A DNA stretch of 64,000 bases from the NCBI RefSeq assembly GCF_003573695.1, contig NC_039358.1, forward strand, positions 17,762,934 through 17,826,933, read 5' to 3'. Position 1 is the first letter of the stretch, and each line of letters opens with the position of its first letter. Below the pieces are notes generated by a model. It was not told the DNA's origin and ran no database searches. It was given only the letters and a program-made list of their open reading frames with translations. Source of the DNA: Papaver somniferum. Its lineage: Eukaryota; Streptophyta; Magnoliopsida; Ranunculales; Papaveraceae. A program made the translations under genes and the position numbers. Below are positions 48,215 through 60,180 of this stretch, one piece after another.

Positions 48215-50960
48215 CTGTACGAACAACGAGAGCTCCGAGCCCTGTTGGATAACCAAATATCTAGACAAGGACAAGCGGATGTGTTAGATCAGCCCAATGA
48301 AACTTCCTAAGAGAGCTAGAAACAAGTTTGACTACCTTATAGAATGAGATGGCAACAAAGTCAGCTGGAAATCTAGCTAAATCCGGAGGTTGTGTGGCAC
48401 ATCCCTTGGCAGCATTAATCAAAGACCATCCACTGTCCACTGAATCACACCATTTGAAATAAGGGACAGCTTAAATATACAAGATGTTAGAGTATCACAT
48501 AAAGATATAAGCAAACAAACCACCTAATGCCAAGAAAGTCTACACGCAACAGTGCAACCTTGACATAAGGTATACACAAAATAGACTTTCAAAGTTCAAG
48601 AATCTGAGCTGCTCCCATGCCCAAATAGGAAAAGTATGGACACTTTAAGACATTATCCACACTTTTTCTGAGAAACGATTCTGTTTCCAAATTATCTAGA
48701 GAACATAACTAGAATCAACTTATAATTATTAACCAACAGCTACAGCTGGGTTTTTTTTGGGGAAATGGGGGGTAAGGTAAAAATGGATGCATGAGTAGAT
48801 GCCTCTCTAATAAGGTAGCGAAGTCACTGGATGGAAATAACCACGACATAAGGTCGAAATTCTTTTACATTCTACTTTATCAGGGCAGGAATTAAAAAAG
48901 TAAAGAAAGAAAGGGTGTCTACATGACAAAGTTGTATACCTGGAGTATGGTGAGCCTTCCAAAGCTCTTTCTGAATTTTCCTTCATAAGCTTCACCAAGT
49001 CTAGGCTAAATTTCATACCAGAAAAATTGCACTCCGAAGGAAAAGCAAATAGATTGTAAGCACTACCTGCCATCAGCAAAACATTGTAAATTTATGGTAA
49101 GAGAAGATCCAGTAATAGTTCCTCATTAAAAAATAGTCTACCTGTTATGACATCATAAGACTCGGCTAAAATAAATTGAAAGTAATTAAAATTATCAATA
49201 GTAATAATCTGGCACCACAGCTGGTTGCCCTCTTTTCCTCTCATAAGAAGTAATCCCTTTTGCTATGTGTTGTATGGTGTGTATAATCACGATAAAAAAG
49301 TTCTTTTTTAGAATTTTTGACAGAGATTTTTATCGTGCCCATATCCCTGTTACTTTACTACACAAAACTAACAATGCTAAATCAAGACAGTTCTCAAAAG
49401 AAAAACAAAAGGGAAAATTCTAGCTAATTTATTAAGCTAAATTTAAACGACTAGAATATTGTAGGTAAAATGACATGCCAGATATGGTAAATACTACCAA
49501 AATCAGCATATCCAAACCAATCTACCACCTCCAAATACACTAACCTGTATATCAGTCTTGTAGAAACAATTTAAAATGATGAACATTTTAAGAGGTTAAA
49601 ACTAAAACTAAAACTAAATGTAGACTGATTCAGGGAAGCTTGTCACATTGCACATCCATATACCTAAAGAATTTGCTGTAGGGATATCTTCAAGAATTTC
49701 GGTTCTGCTCCTTCTTTGTGCAGAACGCTGAGATAACTTGAGCGAAGATAGATCATTTCTAGGATGACCATTCTGATTCTCAATCTCTTCTACATCCACA
49801 GCCAAAGCAGCAGCACCTTTAGAAAGAGCATATCTAAAAGATTTGATAGGCAAACATGACTTGACATTCTCAGTATGGTGATTAGTAGAACTCCCCCGAC
49901 TTTCAGGGGTTCTATTAGCAAAAGGGGTACATAATACTCAGAATTACTTCATTATTACATAATACCCCAATACCGTTCCTTTCATCCAAAATTAAAGCAG
50001 AAACATTTGAAGTCTTTTCTATATTTGATTCATGAAAAGTATCAACGGGATAACAAAAAGGCTTAAAAACAAAAAATATACTGAGAGATACAGTTGTAAA
50101 AGTATATGACGTAATTACAAATATAAGATGTAGTATAGTTATTGTAAAGGATACTCTCTAATCCCAAGGACACTGTTGTGATTCTCCATTGTGTACACAA
50201 AACAGCTCTCTTTGGTCCAAGGAAATGCCTCACCAACTAGTTTTAACGCGGCCGTTGCTCCTGAAGTGAATATGCACTTGTAGTCCTTAGGGGATGCATT
50301 AAAATACTCAAGGACCTGAAATTCATTAAAAAGGAACAAAATAACTAAGTATCTTCATTTAAGTGTTGATTTAAAAAAGAAATTTATCTTTGATTTTGGT
50401 TTACCTGTTGACGAGCAGACCTAACCAAGTCAGAAGTGGATGAGCTAGTGTCGCTTTGGCTATCTAACACAAATCAAGGATATGACTATTCCATGAAAAA
50501 TCAGATAAACTCCATAGATACACAGTATTAATAGAACACAAATCTGAAATTTTAAATTGCATGAAAAATTCTAAATAAAATTGAAAAGAAAATGATTTCT
50601 TCAGTATCAATTTGATAAGGATACGAGGATTTCCATAAACATTAGTAGTAAAGTCTTTAAGGATCATTTCCATCTGGGTTTCGGAATACAAAGTTGCTCC
50701 AGCATGATCCAAGTAAACAAGTTCTGCAAATAAAAAATATTTCAAAACAAAAACTAATCAAACAGTAGTTCATTTTTTATTACAAAAAAAAAAATTACAA
50801 AGGGGAGAAATGAAGATATTAACAATACTGACTTACCTTCCAATCTCTTGAATTCGGAAGACCAAATTTAATCGATGTTTTTGGGAGAATTAGGGTATCC
50901 ATAATGCTCCCCAAACTCCTTAAGAAATCTTTCCTTGTCGTCGTCCATCTTGTTTTCCAT
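48215..50960 (-). pseudogene. Molybdenum cofactor sulfurase (ABA3-like), N-terminal eight exons, broken and truncated
   Basis: Exons with GT/AG borders: 50960-50837, 50723-50625, 50463-50405, 50315-50155, 49833-49664, 49066-48940, 48439-48336 and 48260-48215. The start is ATG 50960 or 50948. The product matches the NifS-like domain of plant MoCo sulfurase: [92 protein letters not shown] and FGYPTGLGALVV. That enzyme adds sulfur to the molybdenum cofactor for xanthine dehydrogenase and aldehyde oxidase, needed for abscisic acid synthesis. There is a stop in exon 1 (near 50867) and a one-base insertion in exon 7 (near 48417). The rest of the NifS domain and the whole MOSC domain are missing. 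Kept introns show it is a broken DNA-level duplicate, not a retrocopy. Confidence 0.9.
48583..48733. repeat. About 155-bp direct repeat, copy 2
   Basis: Second copy of 47723-47878, inside the sulfurase intron. Confidence 0.85.
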
Positions 50961-51642
50961 CAAAAATATTTTTTTCTCTCTCACTCTTTATTTCTGCTGT
51001 TGCTGCCGACTTGTTGGCGGTACGGCGGACCAGTGGTTGTTAGCATAATTGGACCGGTGGTTCCCAAAAATATAGCTGCTAGTGTAGAGTGTGATTTCGA
51101 TATATGAGTAGGTGCGGGTGGGCTCATGAGTAGGTGCGGGCGGGCTCATTGATTTCTTGCATTAATATGTGGGCGGGCTCATTGATTTCTTGTCTTAATT
51201 ATTGCTTAAAAAAATACATTAAGTACGGAGTATTACAGCATTTTCTATGGAACGAATAAACATGAAAAATGGGTTAGTCAAACCTACACTCTTGTTTATT
51301 TTGCTCATCCCACTATGGACTTTACAAACATGAGAAATGGATGGTCAGACCAACAAATTTGATGATTTGTACACTACGGGTTAACATGAAACGCGCGTCT
51401 CATTTAGAACCTCGCGGATAAAAAAAACTTGTTGTCGCTGGTAGTTGAAGACAATCATGCTGGCTGTGATAACCCGCCAGCGGGTAATGTTAATTCTCCA
51501 GCGGTTGATTATCAAACGTCAACTGCTACATCTCAATCCAGCCATCCAATGGCTCTTACTTTTTTCATTATAAATTCAGCTCATTTCAAATTTAAAGTTC
51601 ACACTTGCTACACCTTTACTTTAAATTTCTCAATTTCATATC
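50961..51642. other. Upstream region of the sulfurase fragment and host flank of the hAT element
   Basis: No gene supported. It contains short tandem GAGTAGGTGCGGG(T/C)GGGCTCAT units (51104-51195) and, near the right end, a TATA-like CATTATAAATTC (51564-51575). That could belong to the Myb/SANT-like pseudogene now separated from it by the hAT element. Confidence 0.4.
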
Positions 51643-51650
51643 ATTCCAAT
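51643..51650. repeat. 8-bp target-site duplication ATTCCAAT, left copy
   Basis: Directly before TAGAGCTGGCAAAC and identical to 55146-55153. Eight bases is the hAT hallmark. Confidence 0.92.
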
Positions 51651-52106
51651 TAGAGCTGGCAAACGGGCGGGCCGGGGCTGGCTTGTTACGGGTTACACGG
51701 GTTCGGGTTAACACGGGTTAAAACCCGCGGGTCGATATTCTTCACGGGTGATCATTTCTTCAACCCGCACCCGTAACGGGTAAAGCTTGCGGGTTCACGG
51801 GTTAACCCGACTTGTTTAATTAAAAATAAAATTATAATTTCATTAAGTTAATTTGTGACAAAACAGAGACCAAAGTCACCAAACCACATAACATAACTTG
51901 GGGATAATACTAAAACATAGGATTACATAGAAAAAAAAACACAATTATAAGTTCTCTAGTCTACTGTGAAAAAGAGTAAAGAATCAAACCCTAACCTAGG
52001 ATTATCGTTTCTAACCTAAAATCAATTCACATCCACCACTTTCATCACCTGCATCTCAATTTCATTCATAAATCTTCTCGTTATCACTACCACTAATCTG
52101 CAACAT

Positions 52107-52187
52107 TAATCAACAACAACAAAAACACAAACCCATCTTCATCCCATCATATTACTAATCCAACTCACATACACTTCATCTCAAACT
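52107..52187. repeat. 81-bp direct repeat flanking the captured gene segment, left copy
   Basis: TAATCAACAACAACAAAAAC through CATCTCAAACT is identical to 54117-54197 except for one base. The pair encloses the captured peptidase segment exactly: the right copy begins at the base where the outermost exon breaks off. Confidence 0.92.
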
Positions 52188-52318
52188 GTCTGCATGTTAT
52201 CAATTACAGCTGAAATCAAATTTCAAACGGCACATCCACCATTAAAAGAACAAAAATGCTAAAATTACAACAAATGGACCAAAAAGGAATATAGTGGTGA
52301 TAACTATAATGGAGAGAC

Positions 52319-52916
52319 CTGTAGCTGCAAGAAATTAAGTTGTTGTTGCCATTGGTTGGGATGAAATCAAACGAGGAAGCACCGAAAACCCAAAACGGTT
52401 TTGTAAACTCAGCATCGATGGAATAAATCGATACCACCTCGTTTCTGTGCTCAATCTGCATCAGGGAAACAAGACAATAGAGCAATGGAAAATATGCTAA
52501 CTTATTTGATAATATTCATTACATGAAATAACTCCCTCTCTTTATTCCTATATAATAAACATTGTTTCTAGATCCTGTAAATATAGTCCAGAGTGTCTGC
52601 AGGCATGGTTGAGCTATATCAGCTGACATGGACAATACAATTGAGCCAAAGCAAATACTAAATACATACTGCATCGAGGTTGGCCAGGTCGCAGTAAAAC
52701 CCGATTGGCAGCGGCATGCCACATTAGACTTGACTGGGATTAAAATTCCAATTCATGAAGTATGTTACCCGAATTTGAAAAAAGGCAATAATGTTAGAGT
52801 GAGTACTGTACATACCCATTTGTAAAGGTTCCAGAATCCACTTTTCCTGTCTGTAATGAAAAATAGTTCCCCTGCATACAGGAAAAAATATAAACATCCA
52901 AGGAATTTGGAACACT

Positions 52917-53001
<85 letters not shown>

Positions 53002-54116
53002 TTTTTTTAAATTCCTTCAGTAAGTACCTTTAGAGGACCACTTGGGCTCAGATGGAGACTCTACCAGCATAGGATCACCACCGGCAACACAGATCCTTTG
53101 GCTTATATCTCTGCACAGGTGGAAAAATCAAAACGTTCATTTGCAGGAACAAAAGGTAGCTTAAAAACCCACAAACTATGGTAGATTAGAAAGGAGCCAC
53201 AAATGTGACAGTTTAAACACGAAAGCATACACACCCATCCTTGGAAATGTAACCAACCCAAAGTTGTGCTTTATCCCATGGCATGTTAGGGTGACCCCAT
53301 TCAATCCAAGCTAGCCGCTCTCCTTTGGAATCCAGACGGGGGAATGCGTAGAAGTCATTTCCACCGACTAACACTTTTGGTTCTGATACAAATCCAAACA
53401 AAAGATCCAATAACCAGCCCAGAACTAACATATGGGTCAGGTTAATTATTATATATAAACAAGACATGTGTTTTGTGATAATGTTTACCTTGGTTAGTTT
53501 CGCCATTAAAGGTGACGGATACAATTGTCGTGGTGGGATTTATGCTACTGTCACGAGTATCTATCAAAGAAAGGAAAACAAACTTGAGAATAACCATAAG
53601 ATGAACACCAACGGGTAAAGTAAGAAAAGTGGATTTATCAACAAGTACATATGCTTCCTAGAAACTTACCTTCCCTTACTGTGATATAACTACAGGTCCA
53701 CCATAATCTGGAGTAATTGGTATGGCAAAGGAATCTGCTCACCAATGGAATGTTAAATATTTGACAGATGAATTATTAAAAAAAGGTGCAGTTTCTAGTA
53801 CAATTAGACAGGTGTGAAACATGGAAACACCCATAGCTAATATGAAGTTACGACCTTTGAGGTCCAATCTTAAGTGTACCAAGCTGAGTTAATTTGTACA
53901 TAAAGGCTTGAATTTTCTCCAACTCAAAATACTTTTGTCTATAAGACCCAGAACAAAGAAACACAGTAAAGTACACTATTGACAACTACATAAAAAATGG
54001 GAAGAATAAGAAACCAGACCTCCAATTATCTGCTTGTAGAGTCTTTGATCCGCGTAATTCGAGAAAACGACTGTATCACCAGAAACCGTGAAAGCCTTAC
54101 CTCCATATTCTTGAGC
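52319..54116 (-). pseudogene. Captured fragment of plant S9 prolyl-oligopeptidase-family gene (seven exons)
   Basis: Exons: 54116-54020 (broken at its outer edge), 53734-53680, 53560-53489, 53382-53235, 53110-53028, 52871-52816 and 52455-52319, all with GT/AG borders. The product matches the N-terminal propeller part of plant S9-type dipeptidyl/acylaminoacyl peptidase-like proteins: QEYGGKAFTVSGDTVVFSNY, NPTTTIVSV, DFYAFPRLDSKGERLAWIEW, HPNMPWDKAQLWVGYIS, RICVAGGDP, FFITDRKSGFWNLYKW and VVSIYSIDAEFTKPFWVFG. The alpha/beta hydrolase domain with the catalytic Ser-Asp-His is absent, and a short propeller stretch is missing after 53680. Introns are kept, one expanded by a TA repeat, so capture was at DNA level. 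No peptidase activity is expected. Confidence 0.88.
52920..52998. repeat. TA microsatellite, about 39 repeats
   Basis: Uninterrupted TA dinucleotides inside an intron of the captured peptidase fragment, followed by a T run. Confidence 0.97.
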
Positions 54117-54197
54117 TAATCAACAACAACAAAAACGCAAACCCATCTTCATCCCATCATATTACTAATCCAACTCACATACACTTCATCTCAAACT
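54117..54197. repeat. 81-bp direct repeat flanking the captured gene segment, right copy
   Basis: One base differs from 52107-52187 (CGCAAACCC in place of CACAAACCC). Confidence 0.92.
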
Positions 54198-55145
54198 AGT
54201 AACCTAATATCCATATAACAGGTTCTCAGATTAATTCCAAATTGAAACAAATGATTCACCCTTTGCTTAATCTTCAACTTGATTCCATCATATCCCTAAA
54301 CCGTCAATTTTCTTTTTTTTTTCAACTAAGTTTCAAACCCGTGAACCATGAATTCTCTTTTCTATTAAGAACCCTAATCGATGGAGTTCATCCAATTATT
54401 ATACGAATCTAAACCTCAATTTAACAAAATCATCTTTCAATTTCATCGTATTCATCACCAATCAAATTTCCAGTTCATGTTGGAACCCTAACTCACTGAT
54501 TCTTCAATGTGAATTAAATTGAAAATCAATAACTAAAAATTCAACCTTAAAATTAACACCCAATACCCATCATTACTTGATTTCATTCTCAATTTGATAT
54601 AAAATTTTCAATCCATTCTAGAACCCTAATCCTAATTTTACTGATTCCTCTTTCTTCAATCATCACGAAACCCTAACCAAAATTAACTCCACAGACTCAT
54701 TAACTCTTTCCTTGATTCACTTATTCATTAAGTTTATTCAAATTTCAGAAGAATCATGAATCACTCACTCACAGTTCGTGCGGTGGAGAAGAAAAATGGA
54801 AAGAGAAAAGAAAAACCAGAAAAGAAAGAGAAGAAGAAGAAAAAAGAAAGATATCTCTTCATTTAGTTTTAGGGTTTCTCCTTTTATACCTTAATCGTGT
54901 GGATGTGATTAACCCTAGATAATTCGACGGACAGGATTATGTTAAAATTACTAATTAGTTATTGTGGACGGGTTTACGGGTTGTACCCGCAGTTTCACGG
55001 GCCGGGACGGGTTAACCCGTTTATTCACAAGCCGGCATTTCTCCAACCCGAACCCGGCTTGTTTAGAAACCAGCCGAGCCGGGTTCGGGTTTTTACGGGC
55101 CGGGCACGGGTTAACCCGCGGGTTTCAGCTTGTTTGCCAACTCTA

Positions 55146-55153
55146 ATTCCAAT
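55146..55153. repeat. 8-bp target-site duplication ATTCCAAT, right copy
   Basis: Identical to 51643-51650. Confidence 0.92.
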
Positions 55154-55242
55154 ACCATCTTTTCCTTGTTTTTCACGCACAACTACTCATATCATCCCCA
55201 TCAGGATTTTTCTTCTTCAAATAATCCATTTTTCTAACAAAT

Positions 55243-55796
55243 ATGGCATCCCCCTCGCAAGAATCCCGACAAAAATCTCAAGCAAGAGCTACTAGAGTTT
55301 GTTGTGTCAAGTATACTTTGGATGAAGACGAATCAAAATTCTGTATTATTTACAGTAGATCATATCAATGGTTTCTCACAAGAAAAGAACATTTTTTATG
55401 AAAAAATTATAAAGAGACTTTGTTAAGAATCGGTAACATCAATCACCGTGATGATGACGGGTTGTCTCATCGTTTTCATGCAATTAGCAAAGACGTTAGT
55501 AAAAATGTAACTTTGATCATGCAAATGTGGCGCTCAAAAAAAATGTGAAACTGAAACGGATAGGGAACACAGATTTCGGGAAGAGTGGCAAAGATCCCAC
55601 AAATCTGGGTTTCCAAGACGAATCTTGTTACAACATTCTGAAGGTGCTTAACAAGTTTAATCCATATTTGTTGGAAGGTAATCAAGTGCCTGCAAGATTA
55701 CCACATGGTCCAATCTCGCAGGATTTTCAAAATGGTGGGCATGTTTCCTCATCGGAAGGAAATGGATCTCCATATGTTGGGTCTCCAGTGATATAA
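55243..55796 (+). pseudogene. Decayed Myb/SANT-like (Harbinger-associated type) protein fragment
   Basis: ATG 55243 opens a 52-codon frame (MASPSQESRQKSQARATRVC, then VKYTLDEDESKFC). After stops, the block LSHRFHAISKDVSKNVTLIM (about 55458-55517) matches the helix after the Myb-like core in this plant family. A later frame (55527-55796) ends SEGNGSPYVGSPVI. It resembles the pseudogene at 36306-37097 in domain type. The hAT insertion separates it from its probable promoter. Assignment rests on short blocks only. Confidence 0.45.
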
Positions 55797-56505
55797 TTTT
55801 TAATTTATTGTTGTAGTAATAAAGATTCGAACTCTACGACTTGTGAAGATTAAATTTAAAGGTTTAATAAAAGTAATAAAATAGAGAGTTACTGGGACTA
55901 GGATTCCACCGCATTCATATCATAGGGATCAATTATTTGTTCTCAACAATTATTGCTCGATAAATAAATAAAACATCGACTCTTGTTTTGCCAAAGTAGA
56001 TCCTTAAAACATTAGTAATAAATCGTAAGCATGGGACATCAAACATTTAAGCAAGCATGACCCATCTAATAAAATAATAACTAATTAACTCGAATCATAA
56101 ATCAATTCAAAATAAGTGCAAAAGTCATATAGAAAATAATACAAATTCACCCATGTGTGAAGTTCGGCTTCCTCCGTCGACCCAGTGTTGGGGTTTAGCT
56201 TCTCATGATAAAAACACACTCAAAAAGATAATTCATTGCTCAAATGATGTTTTTATTAAAGAAAACTAATATTACAATGAAACTGCAACGTTGTATTGCC
56301 GTTACAGAAGTCACCGTTAAAAGAGATGTTTCAAATTCAAAACAAGTGTGCGAAACTGACTGTTACGAGTACTATTTATAAACGACAGTTTTCTGCGACA
56401 GTCAGTAGGCGTCAAATGTTCTTCTTTTCTTCTTCTCTGCTTCTGCTATGCAACCTTTTGTTCTTCTCCCCAACTCTCGATGCCCCTCAATAGTATCCTC
56501 AACAC

Positions 56506-59500
56506 CTCTTTGTAGATGGTAGATTTTCGACAAAGGCTAAATTCGTAAACTCATAATTATACGAAGATCTGATTCAACAATCAGACGTGAGTATCGAGAC
56601 ACGGGTCTCTCATCGAATTCTCAATGGAGAGTACTTTCTCTCAGAGTACATGTAGATATGTAGTCTCACGACTGGACAACGACATATCTCATGAATACTG
56701 AATACTTTAAGTGATTATTTCTATATAGCATCACGAGATGGACGGCTCCTAGACAGCTTGCTCTGCTAGTATAGAGCGATAACGTCATCAGGAACAAACA
56801 ACAAGTTTACCCTAACTATATAAAGGATATGACCGGCAAGCTCGTATCAGGATAATTAATGCTCCTAGACAGCTTGCTCTGCTAGTATGGATCCACAAAG
56901 TTAATTATTCCTAATTACAATCGCTACTATTCCATGGTCGAATCCACGACTGGTCCCATGGAATGACAATAACAATTGTTCTGATTCTATGATCGAATCC
57001 ACAGCTTGATCTCATAGAATAGCAATAATTATATTATCTCATTACTCCGATTTCATGATCGAATCCACAACTGGTCTCATAAATGGTAATAGATAAACCT
57101 TAATTACTCCGATTCTATGATTGAATCTACGATCCCATGGAATGGTAATGCTCACTTTATTATTCTGAATTCGTAGTCGAATCCTCAGCTGATCTTATGA
57201 ATTAATAATAAACATCTTATTACTCAGTTTTGTGAATTATTCCCCACTGAATTCCACAATTAGTAATAAATAATCAACAACCGGGCGTCTGAGCTACCTC
57301 TAAGTAAGCCCCGATTCAAATGGTGAAGGTGTATTCAACGATGATACACTAACAGTAACCGCACGAACGAGTATTTCAAAAATACAACGAAACGATGAAC
57401 CTATGCAAAATAGAGAAGAAAATAATAAATAATTAAAAATATTGACCAGGGTGCTGGGAGCACGGACACACGACCAACCGACCGTGGCATGGTCAATCCC
57501 ACGCCAGTTTTATATTTTTAATACATTTTTATTATTTTCCATGATTTGGTGAAAATTCTCTCATTTTATCAAATCTCCTTCGTCTTGAGGAAACTCCTCG
57601 GTTTCATGGTACTTCCATAAATCCATAAAAAATAATATAAAATTAAGGAAAGGAGTGTGGGGCGCGACCATTGGCCAACCGGCCATGCCTTGGTCTCAAC
57701 CGGCCCCACACCCACGGTTCCTTATTATATTATTATTATTTCTCTAATTTCATGAAAAAACTCCTTGATTTCATGGTATTTTTGCACAAATCATCAAATA
57801 ATAATAAAATAAAATAAATTATAAAAACTTGTGGGACCGGGCCTTGGCCGCCGGGCCATGCCTTAGCCGGTCCCACACGCCCCTTTGTATTATTATTTTA
57901 TTATTAGTTTTCCTTGAATTCATCAAATTCCTTGATTTCATGGTATTTCTCTCAAATTAGGAAAAATTCCCTCAAATCATCAAAATACCTAAAAATATTA
58001 AAAAATTAGGAAAACTCGTGGGACCGAGCCCTAGCCGGCCGGCCATGCCTTCCACGGTCCCGCACGCCCTTGTTTTTTAATATTTTTTGCTTCCTTGAAC
58101 TCATGAAAACTCCTTCAATTCATGGAAACTCCCTAAATTCATCAAATTTCTCAAAATTCATGAATTTCTCATAAAATCATTATAAAATTAGGGAAACTCG
58201 TGGGACCGGGCTCTAGCCGGCCGGCTATGCCTTCCACGGTCCCACACGCCCTTGTTTTATTATTTTAATATTTTTTTGCTTCCTTGAACTCATGAAAACT
58301 CCTTCAATTCATGGAAACTCCCAAAATTCATCAAATTTCTCAAAATTCATGATTTTTTCATAAAATCATCAAAATATTATAAAATTAAGGAAAAGGCACC
58401 ACGAGACCGTGGTCACGACCGGCCGACCATGCCTTGACCACGACGGTCCCACGCCTCCTCATTCCTTATTTTATAATTATTTTTCATCATCTCATGGTGT
58501 TTTCCTCAGTTTCGTCGAAACCCTAATTTTGGCATATTTTCTCGAATGGATGCTCAATTCCATACCAGAAAATATCAAAATTCTCAGCACTGAGACACGG
58601 ACTCCTTGGGGACACGAGCACGCTATCTTTACAGACCAAGATTGGCTCTTTGGATCATGGAAGCCGGTCCCATCAATTTTCACAGTTTTGACCTAATTTG
58701 CACAATTGCTCGTATTAGGTCCAAAACTCTCCCAAACACTTTGGATTTTCATGAAGTGATCGTCAGGCAGTCACGGGACAACCCAGGGCCGGGTTCATGA
58801 CTCCATGGTCGGTCCCTCGCCTCGTCATAATTAATTAGGTTTTCTCACCTAAGGCTCATACGAGCATTTTCGAATAAATGATTAAACCAGCATTTAATCA
58901 TTCTTTCACCAACAAATCGTTAAATCTTAAGGAGTTCTTGTATTTTCTTACGTGAGCATATGGACACTACATGGTTGATCCACGGTCCCATGTAATCGCT
59001 CCCTCCTTCGTCCCATGGTTTAAATTCTGACGAACCATGAATTGATCATCAATTGATCAAATTAGGGTTTCTGAATCCAAGGATCATCATTCCAGATTCT
59101 AACCTTAATAATTTTATGACGACCTCATGGTCATTAATTTTATTAATTATGCTCGGTTCAACGACCAGTATTCTAATTAATATTTTTGGTACGCTGCCAA
59201 TAATCCATCAGACGAGCAACACATGCTCAGACGATCAAATATTCAACAATTCATCACATGAGAAACACTTGCTCAGATGATAAATATTTGTTCAAACCAA
59301 GGAATATTGGTTCAACAATCAATATTCAACGATCCACCGAATGAGTAATACTTGCTCAATTCATCGTAAGAACTATACTTCTGTCTCATGACATGTTCAA
59401 TTCACGAGTTTCAGAACATCATGTACAACTCAACGACTACATGGACTCATCGTCCCATCAAACCATGAAGTCATCAATTGACTAACTACCACGAGACGTC

Positions 59501-60180
59501 AATCGTGTCACTTGGGGGGATATCACTTAGAGTTTTGGTCTGGCGGTCTTCTGCACGTGTGTTCAAACACACAATGGAATGTGAGCAAGTCGTGCAATCA
59601 GTTGAAGGAATTCACGAGGTAGTGGTGGAAAATCGACCAAGTCTCCACACGTTGAGCAATTGGTTTCAAACACGATATCCACTTCCCCACTCCTTGATTC
59701 CATCAACTGTCATACTTCATGGAATCATAGTGTCTACAATTCCAGCAATATAAATAAGTCTCTGAATCATGATTGAATCATCATCAGTATCATCAATCTC
59801 ACGTCAAACTGAAAACACGAGATCATCAACTCATCAATTGAGCAACTACTCTCAATTGAGCAATTTCAATCACTCAGAGCTTATCGTATTCATAATTCAT
59901 ACACCCACAATCTTTGATTACCATTGATTCCACACATTTCTCAGCTTCCCTCATACAGATTAACCCATCCTCTCTTGTGACCGAATTTACTCTGGAATGG
60001 TCATTGTCTTGATTTAGGCCGGAGTACTACAGATTGATCTCTCGAATCTAAAGCACCTCCTTGGCAGCGGTGCATCTGTGTGAGGTTTAACATTTCGCTC
60101 GGTTCGAGGAGTCTCCTCCGTACGGTCGTCTCCTTAATTCCTTAAAAACCAGCAAATCGTTTTTTCCCATCTACACTCTT
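56506..60180 (+). mobile_element. Solo LTR (56511-60175) of a Tat/Ogre-like family with CTCTT duplication
   Basis: Begins TGTAGATGGTAGATTTTCGAC and ends TTTTTTCCCATCTACA. It is flanked by CTCTT at 56506-56510 and 60176-60180. It is collinear with the LTRs at 1237 and 13059, sharing the minisatellite blocks, the TATA region and the GATTGATCTCTCGAATCTAA end block. It is clearly diverged, so it belongs to a sister subfamily. No internal sequence remains. TATA box at 59749-59756. Confidence 0.9.
57420..58460. repeat. LTR tandem repeat, about 170-190 bp, with GGCCGGCC-rich cores
   Basis: About five to six units each join an AT-rich half (CTCATGAAAACTCCTTCAAT-like) to a GC-rich core (GTGGGACCGGGC ... 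AGCCGGCCGGC ... CCACGGTCCCACACGCCC). Cores lie near 57460, 57660, 57835, 58020, 58200 and 58400. The element at 1237 has only two or three such cores per LTR. Confidence 0.8.

Larger units (their letters stand above)
51651..55145. mobile_element. Non-autonomous hAT-type transposon (3.5 kb) carrying captured gene exons
   Basis: The left end TAGAGCTGGCAAAC and the inverted right end TAGAGTTGGCAAAC form short terminal inverted repeats between perfect 8-bp duplications. Both subterminal regions (51656-51820 and 54960-55130) are packed with ACGGGTTAACCCG-type repeats in both orientations, as is usual for plant hAT elements. No hAT transposase is present. Inside lies a seven-exon segment of an S9 peptidase gene (52319-54116), flanked by an 81-bp direct repeat. 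It would depend on a transposase from elsewhere. Confidence 0.9.
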
